From contig NC_044030.1 in NCBI RefSeq assembly GCF_900496995.4, positions 2,239,774 to 2,303,773 of the forward strand: 64,000 bases of DNA. The letters are read 5' to 3'. This DNA is from Aquila chrysaetos chrysaetos (lineage: Eukaryota; Chordata; Aves; Accipitriformes; Accipitridae). How positions within the stretch are numbered: position 1 is the stretch's first letter; each line of letters begins with the position of its first letter. Below, in pieces: positions 37,451 to 48,999 of the stretch. Position numbers and translations under genes: made by a program. Below the pieces are notes generated by a model. It saw only the letters and a list, made by a program, of their open reading frames with translations. It did not search any database and was not told the origin of the DNA.

Positions 37451-39250
37451 GAAACCGAAGCCTTAAATATTTTGCAGCGCTGAATATTCACCTAGAATTG
37501 TTTATTTTTCCTTCCAATTTCTTTTCCTTCCTTTTCTTTTTTTTTCTTTCTCTTTCTTTCTTGCCTTTTTTTTTTTTTTTTCTTTTTTTTTTTTTTTAAG
37601 GGTAGATGGAAAGGGAACTGGCTTCTACTCTGTGCCTTTACGATGGTCAGGGAAAAAGGACCCCCAGAACTCCAGCGAGCCCTGGGCTCTCCGAGCTCTT
37701 CGCAAGCAAATGCAAACGCTGGAGTTTCGTTAGGATCCGCCCCAACTTTTTGGATTTTGACCCCAACTGCCCAGATTTAGTTGCGTTTTCTGGTGCTTTG
37801 AGGGGTTTGCAGGGGTTGAATTTTTTTTTTTTTTTAAAGGTCTCTATTACTCTCTCTCCCTTCCCAGGACCGGGTCCGCCGCTGCCTCTTACCACAAGCC
37901 GGTGGAGCCGGCGGCACCGGCCGCGCTCCCCGCGTCCCCCTGCGCTGCCCACCAGCCCTGCGTGGCCGTGACGGCCCCCCCCGCTCCCACGCGGAGCCCT
38001 GCGCCCTTGGCCGCGCTCTGCGGGAAGGAAAGGGTCGTTCAAAAGCGTTTTCCCCTCTCTGGTCTCTTCTTCGCCTGGGGAGCACAAAAAGTTTCCCGTA
38101 CGAATAGAGCAAATGTATTTTACTTCCCTTTTTTGGAGACTTTCCCCCCCCCCCCCCTCTTTGGAAAGAAGTAAACAAATCTTCCCCAGCCCGAGGAGGA
38201 GTCCCGAGACCTCTTCTGCGCTTTCCTCTCCCTCCTTTCCTGTAACCCTTCAAAGTCGTTTTAAATGACTTTTCCTGTCTTTCGGCCATTTGTCAATGTC
38301 ACATCCACGCTGGCCGCTCACGGGGGGGGGGGGGGGGTGGGCAAAGTCCCTGCGCCTTCCCGGTCCCGCGCGGAGGGGGGGGGGGGTGTCCTCCTCCCCA
38401 TCCCCCTGCCCACTCACCCACCCTCCATCCTTTCCCCCCCCTCTCACCCACCAGTACGGCTCCGGGGGACCAGCCCTGACTTCGGGAGTTTTGTCCTATC
38501 GCCGAGTCGCGACATGCGGCGTCTCCGGGGCTGAGCGGGGACACGCACCTCCCGCCCGGGGACAACAGCGGGGACCTCGGCCGGGAATTGGGGGGGGGGG
38601 GGGGCGAAAAGAGGGGGCAAACTCCAGGAGGGGAGCTTGGGTCGTAGCCTTCCTCCTTGACAGCCTACTCTTCGCCGCAGTCTTCCTCAGCGAAGGGAGC
38701 ACTAACTAACGCTGCCGTGAGGGTTTTGCGCTGCGGAGGGAAGAGAAAGAAGGGGAAAAAAAAAAAAAAAAAAAAAGAAACCAAATCCAAACTCCTTAGG
38801 TGTTGGCAATCGTTGGGGAAACGGGGTGCTCGCCTTTCTGTCGTGACACCCCCATGAGGAGAGGGGGGCTGGCTTGGCCGCCGAGCAGCCTCTCGGTGCA
38901 GAAAGCACTGAGTCCTCTCCTATTTCTTCCCTGAAACGAATACCTGGCCGAGCTTAGCTGGCGAGAAATTCAAAGTTCAGGGCAGGCACAGCTCCGGCAG
39001 AAGGGCAATCGTCACGGCTCCCTTCTCAGCTGGGTGAAGTTTTGTTTGGGGTTTTGGGGGGTTTAGGTTTGGGTTTTGTTTTTTTTTTTTATTTCCCGAA
39101 AAGGTAGAGGGGATTTGTTAGCGTTTAAGTAACTGGAGTTAGAACAAAAGCCAAACTCTTCAGCATATAAGTTTTCATTATCAGCTTTCAACCTTGCAAA
39201 ACTAGAGCCATTTGCTTAACTTAATCCGTAACATATGTTTGCAACAGTAG

Positions 39251-39254
<4 letters not shown>

Positions 39255-39295
<41 letters not shown>
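39255..39295 (+). repeat. T41 homopolymer
   Basis: Forty-one consecutive T bases followed by GGTGTGTGTGG. No retroposon body is visible on either side to explain it as an inserted A-tail. Length is likely to vary or to be uncertain in the assembly. Confidence 0.85.
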
Positions 39296-39296
<1 letters not shown>

Positions 39297-40051
39297 GTGT
39301 GTGTGGTTTGGAGCTGATCAAGTTGTAAATTTTCCGCCTTAGGTTTTCAGCGCCTCCTAGTTACAGCCTAACACCTATTGAGGGAGAGAGAGACTCCACA
39401 AAGATCCCACCGCACCAAATCCGAACAATCCGATCCAAAAATCCCTAATAAAGTTTACCAATCAGGCCACTCAAACTCCTTCGGATTCATCCCTCTGAGA
39501 AAGGAGCTGCCACGTTTCTGAGAAAATGAGTTCAAATGAGCAACTCAGCATCATCCCCATCCCGCCTTGCCTGCGAGGCAGCGCCTGGTGATTTCACTGC
39601 TTGCTATTACTTTTCCCCGTCTCATAGGCCACTTTCCTCAAGGTATCGCAGGAAGGATGCAGATGATATAGAAGCCTCCCCAGTTCAATTAGTAACAGTA
39701 ATAACCACAGCGAGAGCGCGAGCGGTGATCAGACCGCAGACCGGGGGTCTAAAGCCTAACTCACTGGTTTTGTCTCCTAACACAACTTTTTAAATGTCTG
39801 TCCTGCAGGAAGATCATTTCTTCCGCAAAAAACTGACGCGCAGTCTTCAAATACGGGGACTGTAGTGGAGCCCTAACAGGGCGAGGAGCGATTTTGGAAA
39901 ATACACACCCACACCCACACACGCCCGCTATTTAGCGTTATCAATCTTTACCTCGGGTATTGACACTTGCCTTGGAGGGGAGGAAAAAAAAAAAGAAAAA
40001 GAAGAAAAAAAAAAAGATAAAAAATGCACAGAGTGCCTCGCAGCCCTGAAC

Positions 40052-40074
40052 AGATCAAAGGCCCGTCTTTGATT
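40052..40074. promoter_or_regulatory. Inverted pair of TCF/LEF sites
   Basis: AGATCAAAGG at 40052-40061 and TCTTTGATT at 40066-40074 form two near-perfect TCF/LEF cores (CTTTGAT) in opposite orientation, 4 bp apart. The segment to about 40125 is AT-rich and of balanced complexity, just before a CpG island. NR2F1 is patterned by morphogens in the forebrain, so a Wnt-responsive element is plausible, but this is inference. Confidence 0.45.
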
Positions 40075-40129
40075 TTATGGCACTTGCACTTTGAATGCAT
40101 CATAATTGTCTTGATGGGTTAATGACGGA

Positions 40130-40700
40130 GCGACACGCAGGCGAACTCCGCAGGACGTGTTGATACTCCTGCGGAAGCGAGACCCGAGGAGCCCTTTCCA
40201 CCGCACCGGCGGCAGATCCGCCACAGCCCGCGGACCCGGGCCGCCGCCGAGGCCCGAGGTAATTCACCAGCTGGTTTAGGACACGCGTGGGCGCGAAAGA
40301 GCTCACATTCCCTCCCCGCCCCCCCCACCTTCCCTCCCGCGGCACACCAGGGCAGACGACCCACCAAGCGGCGCAGCCCCCCACCCCACCCCAACCTGCT
40401 CTTCTTCCTCCTCCTCCTCCCCCCCCCCCCCCCCGCCGCCCCTCGCTGGGGGCTTTCCGCGGATGCCAGCGCGGGCGCGGTGCCGGCCGCGGCGGCGGGG
40501 GCCGGTGGCGGGTCCCGCGAGGCGGAGCGCCATCTAGCCCCCGCCGCGGGAAGCGGCGCGGCGGCGGCGCGGAGAGGGCGCGGAAAGGTTCCGCGGGCGC
40601 GGAGCGGGGGGTGGGGGGGGTGGGGGGGGCGGAAGGGACGGCTCCGGACGGCGGCGGCCCCGGGGTCCGGGACAAGTGAGGGGGGAAAGCCCTGCTCGGC
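40130..40700. promoter_or_regulatory. Strong CpG island, intergenic
   Basis: Very dense CpG, with long GCG/CGG runs at 40460-40620, and a GGAA/CTTCC-rich flank. It is the most promoter-like block by composition between the two genes. No recognisable exon or protein frame starts in it; long frames on both strands are Pro/Arg/Gly-rich artefacts of composition. A noncoding transcript start is possible. Confidence 0.5.
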
Positions 40701-40946
40701 TTCCGAGTTGACCGCTTCGCTCTTTGTCCTTCGTTTCTTCGCCTGTTTATTAGGATAAGCCATTTATCCATCTTTTTTTTTTTTTTTTTTAAATTAATTC
40801 TCTGTGAACACGCTCCGCGATATGCGGGTTTGGGCGCTGGAGGCGGGGGGGGGGGAGGGGGGTGGCGAGCGGCGCGCAGCGGGCTGTTCCCCTCCAGGAC
40901 TCGCCATCCCAGCTCCTGCCTGCCAGGGAAAAAGATGAACGCGCGC

Positions 40947-40948
<2 letters not shown>

Positions 40949-40983
<35 letters not shown>
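40949..40983 (+). repeat. A35 homopolymer
   Basis: Thirty-five A bases followed by (GA)n and more A-rich sequence. It is preceded by GCGCGCGC, with no element body. Confidence 0.85.
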
Positions 40984-40986
<3 letters not shown>

Positions 40987-41346
40987 AGAGAGGGAAAAAA
41001 AAAAGAAACATACAAATAAAACGTCTTCTTGGTGTGATCACGAGGAGCAACCGGGGTGCGGGGTGAGTGCGCCCAAAGAGCCCAGGCGATTTGCCAAGGC
41101 ACTAAGGGGAACCGAATAGGCTGCTTTAAATGTTACCTGATAGCAGCAGCAGTGCCTTGGGTGACACTTGGGAACTGGAAATGTCCTTATCTACAAACAA
41201 ACAAACAGGCGAACAAACTTTGCCGGGTATCTAGATCCTCCTCTCAAAGAGAGCAAAACAAAGGCAGGGTGTATTAAATGACCGCTGCGGCTCCTGTCCC
41301 GTCAAGGGTCAGCTTTTATTTCTGAGACTTGTAGGGATCCCAGGGA

Positions 41347-41347
<1 letters not shown>

Positions 41348-41382
<35 letters not shown>

Positions 41383-41408
41383 AAAGAAAGAAAGAAAAAA
41401 AAAGCTTC
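41348..41408 (+). repeat. A33 run plus GAAA-rich tail
   Basis: Thirty-three A bases followed by GAAAAGAAAGAAAG-type units to about 41403. This is simple sequence without a recognisable retroposon. Confidence 0.85.
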
Positions 41409-41797
41409 TACGTCGTGTTCGCATTATTTCTGCAAAAATCAGCCACGGCGCCGGTGGCGTGCGGACACCAGAGCGGTCCTGCAGGCACATCTGAGGCGCT
41501 CACCCTGCAGAGGAGTCATCACAAATCCTTCGCCCGAGCCGTCGCCCGAGCGTTTGGAAGAAAAAGAGTAACACCAGTGCACGCCTATGTATTAAAATGT
41601 CTTTATTGTCAAGTCCTTTTAAATTTGTACTCGATTATTTCAAAATTTTCAATCACGTACAGATATTTCCTAACAGAAAACCATGCCGTTTTCTTCTCTG
41701 TGATATTGCTTTTATTGTTTGGGGGTTTTAATAACTTATTGATTCATGTTGTGTCCTACATCAGCGTGCTAAAATGTTCCTGAAGGTCTCTAGCTTC

Positions 41798-42245
41798 TAT
41801 CTCTCTCTTTCCTTCTTTCTTTCCTTCTTTCTTTCCTTTCTTTCCTTCTTTCTTCCTTTCTTTCTCTCTCTCCATCTTTCCTTTTCTTTCCCCTGTCTCT
41901 CCTGTCTCTCTTTCTCTCTTGTCTCACTTTCTTTTTTCTTCTCTTTCTTCTTTTCTCCTTCTTTCCCTCTCTCCCTCCTTTCCTCTTTCTTTCTCTTTCC
42001 TTCCTTCCTTCCTTCCTTCCCTCCTTCCTTCCTTCCTTCCTCCCTTCCTTCCTTCTCTCTTTCCTTCTGTCTTTCTCCCTTTCTTCCTTTTGCTCTTTCT
42101 CTATTTCTTTCTCTTTCTCTTTCTTTCTTTTTGTCTTTCTCTCTTTCTCTCTCCCCTTCTTTTCCTTCTTTCTCTCTTTTCCTCTCTCTCCTTCTGCCCC
42201 CCCCCCCTTCCTTCTCCCTCTCTTTTTCTCTCTCCACCTCTTTCA
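41798..42245. repeat. (CTTT)/(CCTT)n polypyrimidine tract, about 450 bp
   Basis: About 450 bases of almost pure C/T on the plus strand, made of interleaved CTTT, CCTT and CTCT units. Both strands are therefore open in several frames (Ser/Phe/Leu/Pro-rich or Lys/Glu/Arg-rich), none real. Mirror-symmetric pyrimidine tracts of this kind can form triplex (H-) DNA. Confidence 0.95.
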
Positions 42246-42824
42246 GCATTTCTTAAAACAGACCGCAAATGTGATTAGCCAAGCAGCGCCCGGGGTCCCG
42301 TGGCGAGCAGGTGCACTTCACACTCACTTGTGAGCGCTCTTAAAACGGGGGGTTATCCCTGAAAAAGCAGAGATTCCTGCCCCTCTCTACCGCCGCTGCC
42401 TGCATCTGCCTCGTGGTGCGGAAATGATGAAATTAGCACTCGGAGAAGAAGAGTCTTGGGCTATTTTCGACAGGTCGCGATATTCAGCCCTGGCGCAAGG
42501 GAGGGGAGGGGGGGGGGGAGCTCCACGGGCAGCTCTTCACCCGCGGCCCGGGCCGGGGAAGGGGGAGGGGGTGGGTGTTGGATGCCACCGGGTGCTCCCC
42601 CCCATCACCACCACCTCCCCGGGGGGCTGCTCCCCCGTCTCTCGGCTGCCCCTCCGTGCCTCTCCCCGGCTGGCAGCAGCTCCCGGGGCTGAGCGGCAGC
42701 GGGGGGGGGTGCAGGGAGGAGGGGGGGGGGGTCCCAGGGCGGCCGGGGTGTCCTGCTGCACCTCGCCGCCCAGGTTTGCTTAAACCCGAAACCTTCTCCC
42801 AGATAGGGATCCCAGCTGTTTAGT

Positions 42825-43020
42825 TTAACATTGATTTATTGCTTTTAAAAGTAAATTTACACACATGCCAACAGCACTCCGTTTTGTTTCCCCAGACCCA
42901 AAGATTTATTTTCTACTTAGCGCTTGTCTGACAAAACAATGTCCTTTAACTTTATTACACATCGATGAGGAAATCTGTCTTATTTTTGGTTGGATTTATC
43001 GCTCTGCTACTTGTGGGGAC
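42825..43020. promoter_or_regulatory. Candidate conserved noncoding element
   Basis: An AT-rich island of unique sequence with few repeats, inside GC-rich simple sequence. It holds TTTATTG-type, CAAAGATTTATT and AACAATG (SOX-like, near 42937) motifs. Conservation is inferred from texture only and needs alignment. Confidence 0.35.
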
Positions 43021-43875
43021 TTTTTGTGATACAGCAAAAGCTAAGGGCAGAAAATACACACGAAATGAAAGCCAGGCACAGAAGCAAACACCAATAAAGG
43101 TAGCAGCAGCGAGTTGGTGCTGTTATCGCTCCTGCTAGTGTCCGTCTGCAGCCAGGACCACAATTAGAAAAGGGGGAAATCATTTTAACTTGGAGCATGC
43201 AGGTAGTTTGGTTGGGTTTGGGGTTTTCTTTCTTTTTTCTTTTTCTTTTTTTTTTTTTTTTATGGTGATGACTGGCTTTTACTTCATGTGCAGGAATAAG
43301 AGGTCTCTCGTACCTCATGGCTCTGCGCAAAGACAGTCCGTGAAACGTATCTATAATTATTGAAGGGAAAAAATGCGGGGTTATCCATACCATGCTGCCT
43401 TACCTCTGCGCAGTAAACTCCCAATTACCAAATCTATCTGATGGCTGAACTCAGGGGAATTAGACTGTACTTTGAAGCAGCTTTTACGGTACATTTCATC
43501 TACGTTTTGGTTTTCTTTAGTTCTCATTAAAAGGCCACTTTCTTCTTTTCACTGATATACTGTCTTTGTGTCCTTCATTTCACACTCTCGAAAAAAAAAA
43601 GTTCTCACAGCTTGGGGGGGCAGAAGGGGGGGCAAAAATAATAATAATATTTTTAAAAACCCGTGAGCTGGATTTCTTATTCTTCCCCCTTTTTTCCCAC
43701 CCTTGCTGCAAATCTTTTATTTTAAAGCAGGGGTTGTTCGTGCTAACGAAAGGTCCTTCAATGAGAGTGCGGATGGAGGGATACTCCAGCGGTATTGAGA
43801 AGGTAAAATAAGAGATGGACACAGTATGAACAAATCTCTCTCCCCTCTCTCTCTCTCCTTTTTTCTCTTTTTTTC

Positions 43876-43906
<31 letters not shown>

Positions 43907-44593
43907 GGTGTATGTGTTTCGGGCTCGGTCTCACAAACTGATTTCTCAGAGAGGTATCTAATAATCACTTTAGAGATGTTCAAATGAGGACATTCGCTCT
44001 TTTCTAGCAAGAAGTAAAGATGTGACAGGTTTTGTTATCGGGGGTATAGTGAGAGCTTTGTAAGATATTCCCTTTCTTCCCCCATAAATACACCATCTAT
44101 AAATAAAGACCCCCTGTCTTAAAGCGTGACTCTCCCCGCTGGCTCTGTCCACTTTCTGTCCGGTGTGTCCACATAAATCCAAACTTCATGTCACTTAACA
44201 TATTTTAATGATTTTTACCAACCCAGGCAGGTTTATAGGGGGGTTTGGGTGGGTTTGGGTTTTTTTTTCCCTTTTCTGAAATTGTACGTGACTTTTCCCT
44301 GCTGAACCCCAAGCCGGCATTTCCCTGGACCAGCCTCGGTGGCAGAGATAAACCCACCACCCCACCAAAGCAAATAGGAGCAGGACTCTGCGGAGCACTG
44401 GAAATTCCCCTACCCGTGTTAGCAGCGGTTTTCTGGTCCGCCTTTGGGGGAAAAAGGACAAAAAAAAAAAAAAAAAAAAAAAAAAGAAAAGAAAAAAGCA
44501 CCCTGTCACTCAGAAAGGGGCCGTTTCCTTAACCTCTCTCCCCCACACCCGCGGGGCAGGCCGGCCGGCTCTGCCCCCCACGCACACGGGCAC

Positions 44594-45076
44594 GGGGGGG
44601 GGGGGGGGGGCACAGGGACCCCTCGGAGGGGGGTGGCTGGGGGGGCAGCAACCCTCCCCATCCCCTGCCACCCCTGCTTTGCGAGGCAGGGTAGTGTAGG
44701 CCCCAGGCTTTGGGGGGCAGTGAGGAGGGACCCCCCCGAGACCCTACGTCTGGCGGGGGGGGTAGCATAAAGTGGGATTGGGTGTCCCCCTCCTTCCTGC
44801 CCTGACCCCAGGCCGGCGCTGCCCCAGGCGGGCTCAGCCCCGAGGTGCAGCTGCAGCCCCGGGGGGGGGGGGGGTCGTGTCCCCCCCCCCACCTCCCCGC
44901 GCCCCCCCAGCGTGGGTCAGCCCTGGCTGTGGGTCGCCTTATGGTTCTTGTCGTGTCGTGAAATCCCAGCCCCCCCCCCCCCGCCCCGACCCGGTGGGTT
45001 TTGTCATCTCAATTCTGGCAGGGCAAGGCGAGGGGCGCATCTGGGAGCCCCTTTCGGGGGGGGGGGGGGGGGGGGG
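44594..45076. other. Segment with G17 and G21 runs
   Basis: Seventeen G at 44594-44610 and twenty-one G at 45056-45076 bracket a C/G-rich, CpG-moderate segment. The open frames across it are composition artefacts. Nothing else is supported. Confidence 0.7.
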
Positions 45077-45469
45077 AAGCAGGAGAGAGTCTTTTTGGGA
45101 GCAGAGAACATCTGCAAAAGGTTCCGGCGGCTCCTCCGGGAAAGGGTCTGGACTTTTATTGCAGAAATGGTAAAAAGATACGGGTGGTTGTAGATCTCGA
45201 TATCCCCCCCCACCCCACAACCCTCCCCAAACAAAGGACAAAGCTTGATGAAATAACCCGGGTGTGAGCAGCGCCGGGAAGCATCGCCTGGGTCCCCGGG
45301 ACAAAGGTGGGAGCGGAGGAAGGAGAACGAGGAGGGAGTTGGGTCTCACCTCCCGGGCATCTGGTCTGAAGGGAAGAGGGGAGAGCGTGTTGAGGACGCA
45401 GGTAAATAAAATCTGAGTTGGAGCGGTGTTAAACACAGCATCCGGGGCCATGCCTCTGCACAGTTCCGC

Positions 45470-45890
45470 CTTGATATGCAATTAAATTACAGCAAATTCC
45501 TCTTTAAATAATATCGTTGGGAATCCTTCTTTAAGATTCAAGGATGTCTGAGGTTAAGTAGCTTTTAAAACGTCAGTACTAAATGGCTTATGCAATGAAT
45601 AGCTACCTTCAAATCCTAAAACCATTATAAATATGCTATACATATGGATGCCAGTTTATCTCTACATATTTCTTTTTAAAATGAGGGAAGCATTCATAAA
45701 AAGCTACTTGCAATACTTTATTTTAGGAAAGCAGATGTTAATTTTTTTCACATATCATTTTATGACCAAGTACATGTGTAACATTGGAAAGCATCCAGAG
45801 CGCCTCTATTATTTGCTAAATGACTGTTAGTTGAGGCATATTATTCTCGGCATAACCAAGGTATAGGTTATATCAATAAAATAAACATCT
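45470..45890. promoter_or_regulatory. Candidate conserved noncoding element
   Basis: About 420 bp of unique AT-rich sequence begins abruptly after a GC-rich stretch. It contains homeodomain-type cores (ATGCAATTAAATTA near 45476) and no simple repeats. Its abrupt edges in repeat-laden DNA suggest constraint. This is an inference awaiting alignment. Confidence 0.35.
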
Positions 45891-46329
45891 GTGATTTTAG
45901 CAGGAGAGGCAAAAAAAAAAAAAATTTTTTTTAAGAGTTCCTATAAAAGTGGGGAAAGCGTTTGTGTAGGGAGAACACACCTGCAAAGGAGTAAATTGGG
46001 TATTTACACAGCCACGCCGAAACCAGGCTCTCTGCTCTACAGTAAAACGGGGGTGGCAAAACTCCACGAGAAAAACGCGATCCTGGCTGCAGCTTTCTGC
46101 ACGACGTGCTAACATATCCCGGGCACGGGATTAAAAGCCCTGGGATGTTTTCTAGGCAAGGATTGCTCTCTCTCCCTCCTTCACAGCAGAGCGTTTAGCT
46201 CGCAGGAATGTATTAGCCACAGTTTCCTCCTGTCAATGCTGAAGAATTCCCAGAGAGTTCAAGGGGCTGGGTTTTTCCCTCTCCGCAGCAAAATATCTGC
46301 GAGAGATGTTCGTGTTTGCGAGGAGTTTT

Positions 46330-46505
46330 ACGAGGGGCTTGAGCACCTAAGTGGAACGAGGCACAATGCATTGGCATAATAATTAACCGTATGCAATATT
46401 TATCGCCCTGTGATGTTTGTTATCAGGCAGGCGAGCGCACTCAATGGAGGTTTAACAAATAGGAGCGTTATTGATCAAATATAATGAATAAATATGCATA
46501 TGTAT
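46330..46505. promoter_or_regulatory. Candidate enhancer with dense homeodomain-type motifs
   Basis: Within 170 bp there are ATAATTAACC (46378-46387), a GATA-type TTATCAGG near 46420, a forkhead-like TTTAACAAAT (46451), palindromic TTGATCAA (46471-46478) and palindromic ATATGCATAT (46492-46501). The surrounding DNA is unremarkable. This cluster resembles developmental enhancers; activity is not shown. Confidence 0.4.
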
Positions 46506-47099
46506 TATTTATCTATGCACACATGTAGACACACAGGCAGGAGCGTCTCATTACTGAGGTTGAGGAGAGCTCTCTGCAATCCGGAGGCAGCAGCCTCTCT
46601 CCCAGCCCTGCCCCTGTGCCAAGGGGCCGCGGAGAAAGGTTGGGTTTTTGGGGTTGTTTGGTTTTGTTTTTTTAACATAAAATGCTGCAAATATGAAAAA
46701 AAAAAAAAAAGGTCACCAATAAAATTGATCTCAGCATGGAGTATAATTGTAACAAAATGCTGCTGAGTACAAACCGAGGAGCTCGCTGGCTGGGGCAGCC
46801 TCGTCGCGAACCATCTGGTGCGTATTAAAAGCGGTGCTGTAAATATTGCTGAAAACTTAATGCCTTATCAGCTCCTATAGGCGCAGGGGCCTGCGAGCTC
46901 TCCATATGTTGGGCTACGTAGATGGCGTGGCACACGGAGGGAAAGGTGTCCCATCGGCCGGGAGCTCCTCGGGCACGGTTCTGCACAATCCTGATGGAAG
47001 TTTGTCCCGACAGAGAAGGGGGGAAGGAGGGAGGGGAGGGAGAGGGAAGGCCCCTCTCCCCGTCCCGCTCGCTCTGACGACGATAGGGTATGCAACTGC

Positions 47100-47107
47100 T
47101 GACGTCA
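47100..47107. promoter_or_regulatory. Perfect palindromic CRE
   Basis: TGACGTCA followed by C, the full cAMP response element bound by CREB/ATF proteins, lies downstream of a CpG-containing block. Full CREs near CpG-rich sequence are often promoter-proximal, and a TATA-like box lies 0.9 kb further on. No transcript is known to me here. Confidence 0.5.
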
Positions 47108-47460
47108 CTTCACATCAGGGCCGGGGAGCAAACGTGACCCAGGCAGGAGCTCATCTGTTTCTCATCACTTGGGAAGTTTCTCTCGCTCCCCTCCCTCCCT
47201 CCTTCCCTCTCACTTTCTCCTTCTTTTTTTTTATTTTTTTGTCTTCTTTTTGTTTTTGTTTTTTTTTTCTTTTTTTTTTTCTTTTGTTCCCCCGCCCCCC
47301 CCCCTCCACGTAAATAAGCCGGGGCAGGCCCCATCCCCGTCCCCATCCCCAGCCGCCCCCCGCCCACCCCCCCACCCACCGCCGCCCGGTCTCCCCGCGG
47401 GGAAGGGATCGATGGATGCTCGGGGTTCACTCCCAGGCGGGATATCCCGGTCCCTAACAG

Positions 47461-47478
47461 CCCCCCCCCCCCCCCCCC
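47461..47478. repeat. C18 homopolymer
   Basis: Eighteen C bases in a C-rich segment; a mirror image of the G-runs seen elsewhere in the intergenic block. Confidence 0.85.
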
Positions 47479-47998
47479 ACCGCCCCGGGTATCCCGCCCC
47501 GTCCCGTCCCACTCTTCTCCCTATTCCCATGCCATTGTTCGCACTCGCAAGCCAACTTTGGCTGCCGATTCAAAGCCCGGCGGTCCCCTGGCTCCTGCAT
47601 TGTACTGAGGGTCACTTACTCTTTTCTCGGAGTTGGGCTCTGCTCCTTAATCTCCTCTCTTCTCTGCTCCTCTGACGCCTTCTCCCCATGCACCCGGAGC
47701 TGCCACAGAGGCTTGTCTTGATAAACCTGCTGCTAATGACGGCCCAGTGCAACCAGCACAGAAATAAAAACTCTCTTGCTCTCTGCTCCCCCCCCCCGCC
47801 TTTTTTTTTTCCTCCAGGCTGCATTCCCCTCTGACCGCTGCCGCCTTTAATTATGGGAGCTATATTTCTTCCCTGGGAGTCATTCGTGGGGATTTTTTAG
47901 GTGGAAAGGCGTTTCAGCGGAGTTATTTTTGAGCAGGGACCAGTGCCCTATATCCAGAGGCTTTGAGTGAAGTGCAGATTGAGACATATCGGGTTCCC

Positions 47999-48006
47999 TA
48001 TAAAAG
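47999..48006 (+). promoter_or_regulatory. Candidate TATA box
   Basis: TATAAAAG is set in a GC-flanked context (CCC before, GAT after), with non-repetitive sequence from 47820 to 48110. A start site would fall near 48030. There is no downstream exon I can recognise, so this would be a noncoding transcript, if it is used at all. Confidence 0.25.
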
Positions 48007-48796
48007 GATCATTTCTTGTGGGAGGTTGGACACGAAGTTTGGACTCGTGACTTGCATTCCTGAGAGACATGCATATTTTAAAACAACAAAGCCAGCTCGG
48101 AAGAAGGCTTAGAGGAGGGGAGAGGGGAGGGGGGAAAAAAAAAAAAAAAAAAAAAAGAAAAAACTTGGAAAGAAGTTACTAAGTGACAAACATCTGTCAA
48201 CATGGACCAATTTGTATGGCTTTCTGGAAAATAAAAAAAGAAAAAAAAGTACCTGACTAGTTTTATTTATCACTTCAGGGAGCCGCAGCTACTTTGCTGG
48301 AAGTTTGTGTGGCTCTTCAGGCGCTCAGAAACGCAGTTTGGCTCAAAACTGGGAGTTTAAAGCGCTTTTCTGGCCTGCGGATTTAAGTCTCAACTCCTTC
48401 TTTGCGTGGAGCAGGTTCAGCGCGTCAAAGGGTATCTCACTCTCCGCCCCCCCCCACCAAGGAAATAACCCCGGGTGGGGGGAAAGACAAAAGAAGAGCG
48501 AACAGGGGGGGACTCGTGTGTCTGTGGGCGGAAATCCCCGGGCACCCCCGATCCCGCAGCGCAAACAGTGTCTGTGGAAAAGCGAAGAAACCTGCAGAAA
48601 AAGGGCAGCCCTGGCTTGCTGTGAACCCCGAGGGGCCTGGGGATGCTCGGGGCCGTGGGCAGCGCACCCCACTTCCACGTCCAAAGGGGAAAAAAAATTA
48701 AAATAAATAAATAAATAAATATATAAAAAGAAAAGTAAGGTGGCGGGGAGGTGCGGGGGGGGGGACACGGGACGGGACGCGGCGGGCAGCGGCAGG

Positions 48797-48832
48797 TGGT
48801 GCGGGCAGCGGTGCGGGCAGCGGTGCGGGCAG
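48797..48832. repeat. Tandem 12-bp GC-rich units
   Basis: Three head-to-tail copies of GGTGCGGGCAGC, with a related partial copy just upstream. Local slippage repeat in GC-rich intergenic DNA. Confidence 0.75.
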
Positions 48833-48999
48833 GGGGGGCGCGGGGGTCTGGTCTGCTGCTGGCGGGGGTTTGCAGACAAAAGGAGAAGGCCTAATGGTGA
48901 GCTGGATATCTCTGTTAGTTGTCAGTGCGGGTCCAAAGGGCTGCTCGGGGAATGCAAATCAGCCGTCGCCGAGCGGGATGCAGCCCGGGCTGCCTCCTG

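Noticed and set aside
41774..42256. Ser/Phe/Leu-rich 160-codon frame and Lys/Glu/Arg-rich antisense frame
   Set aside because: Translation of a (CTTT)/(CCTT) simple repeat.
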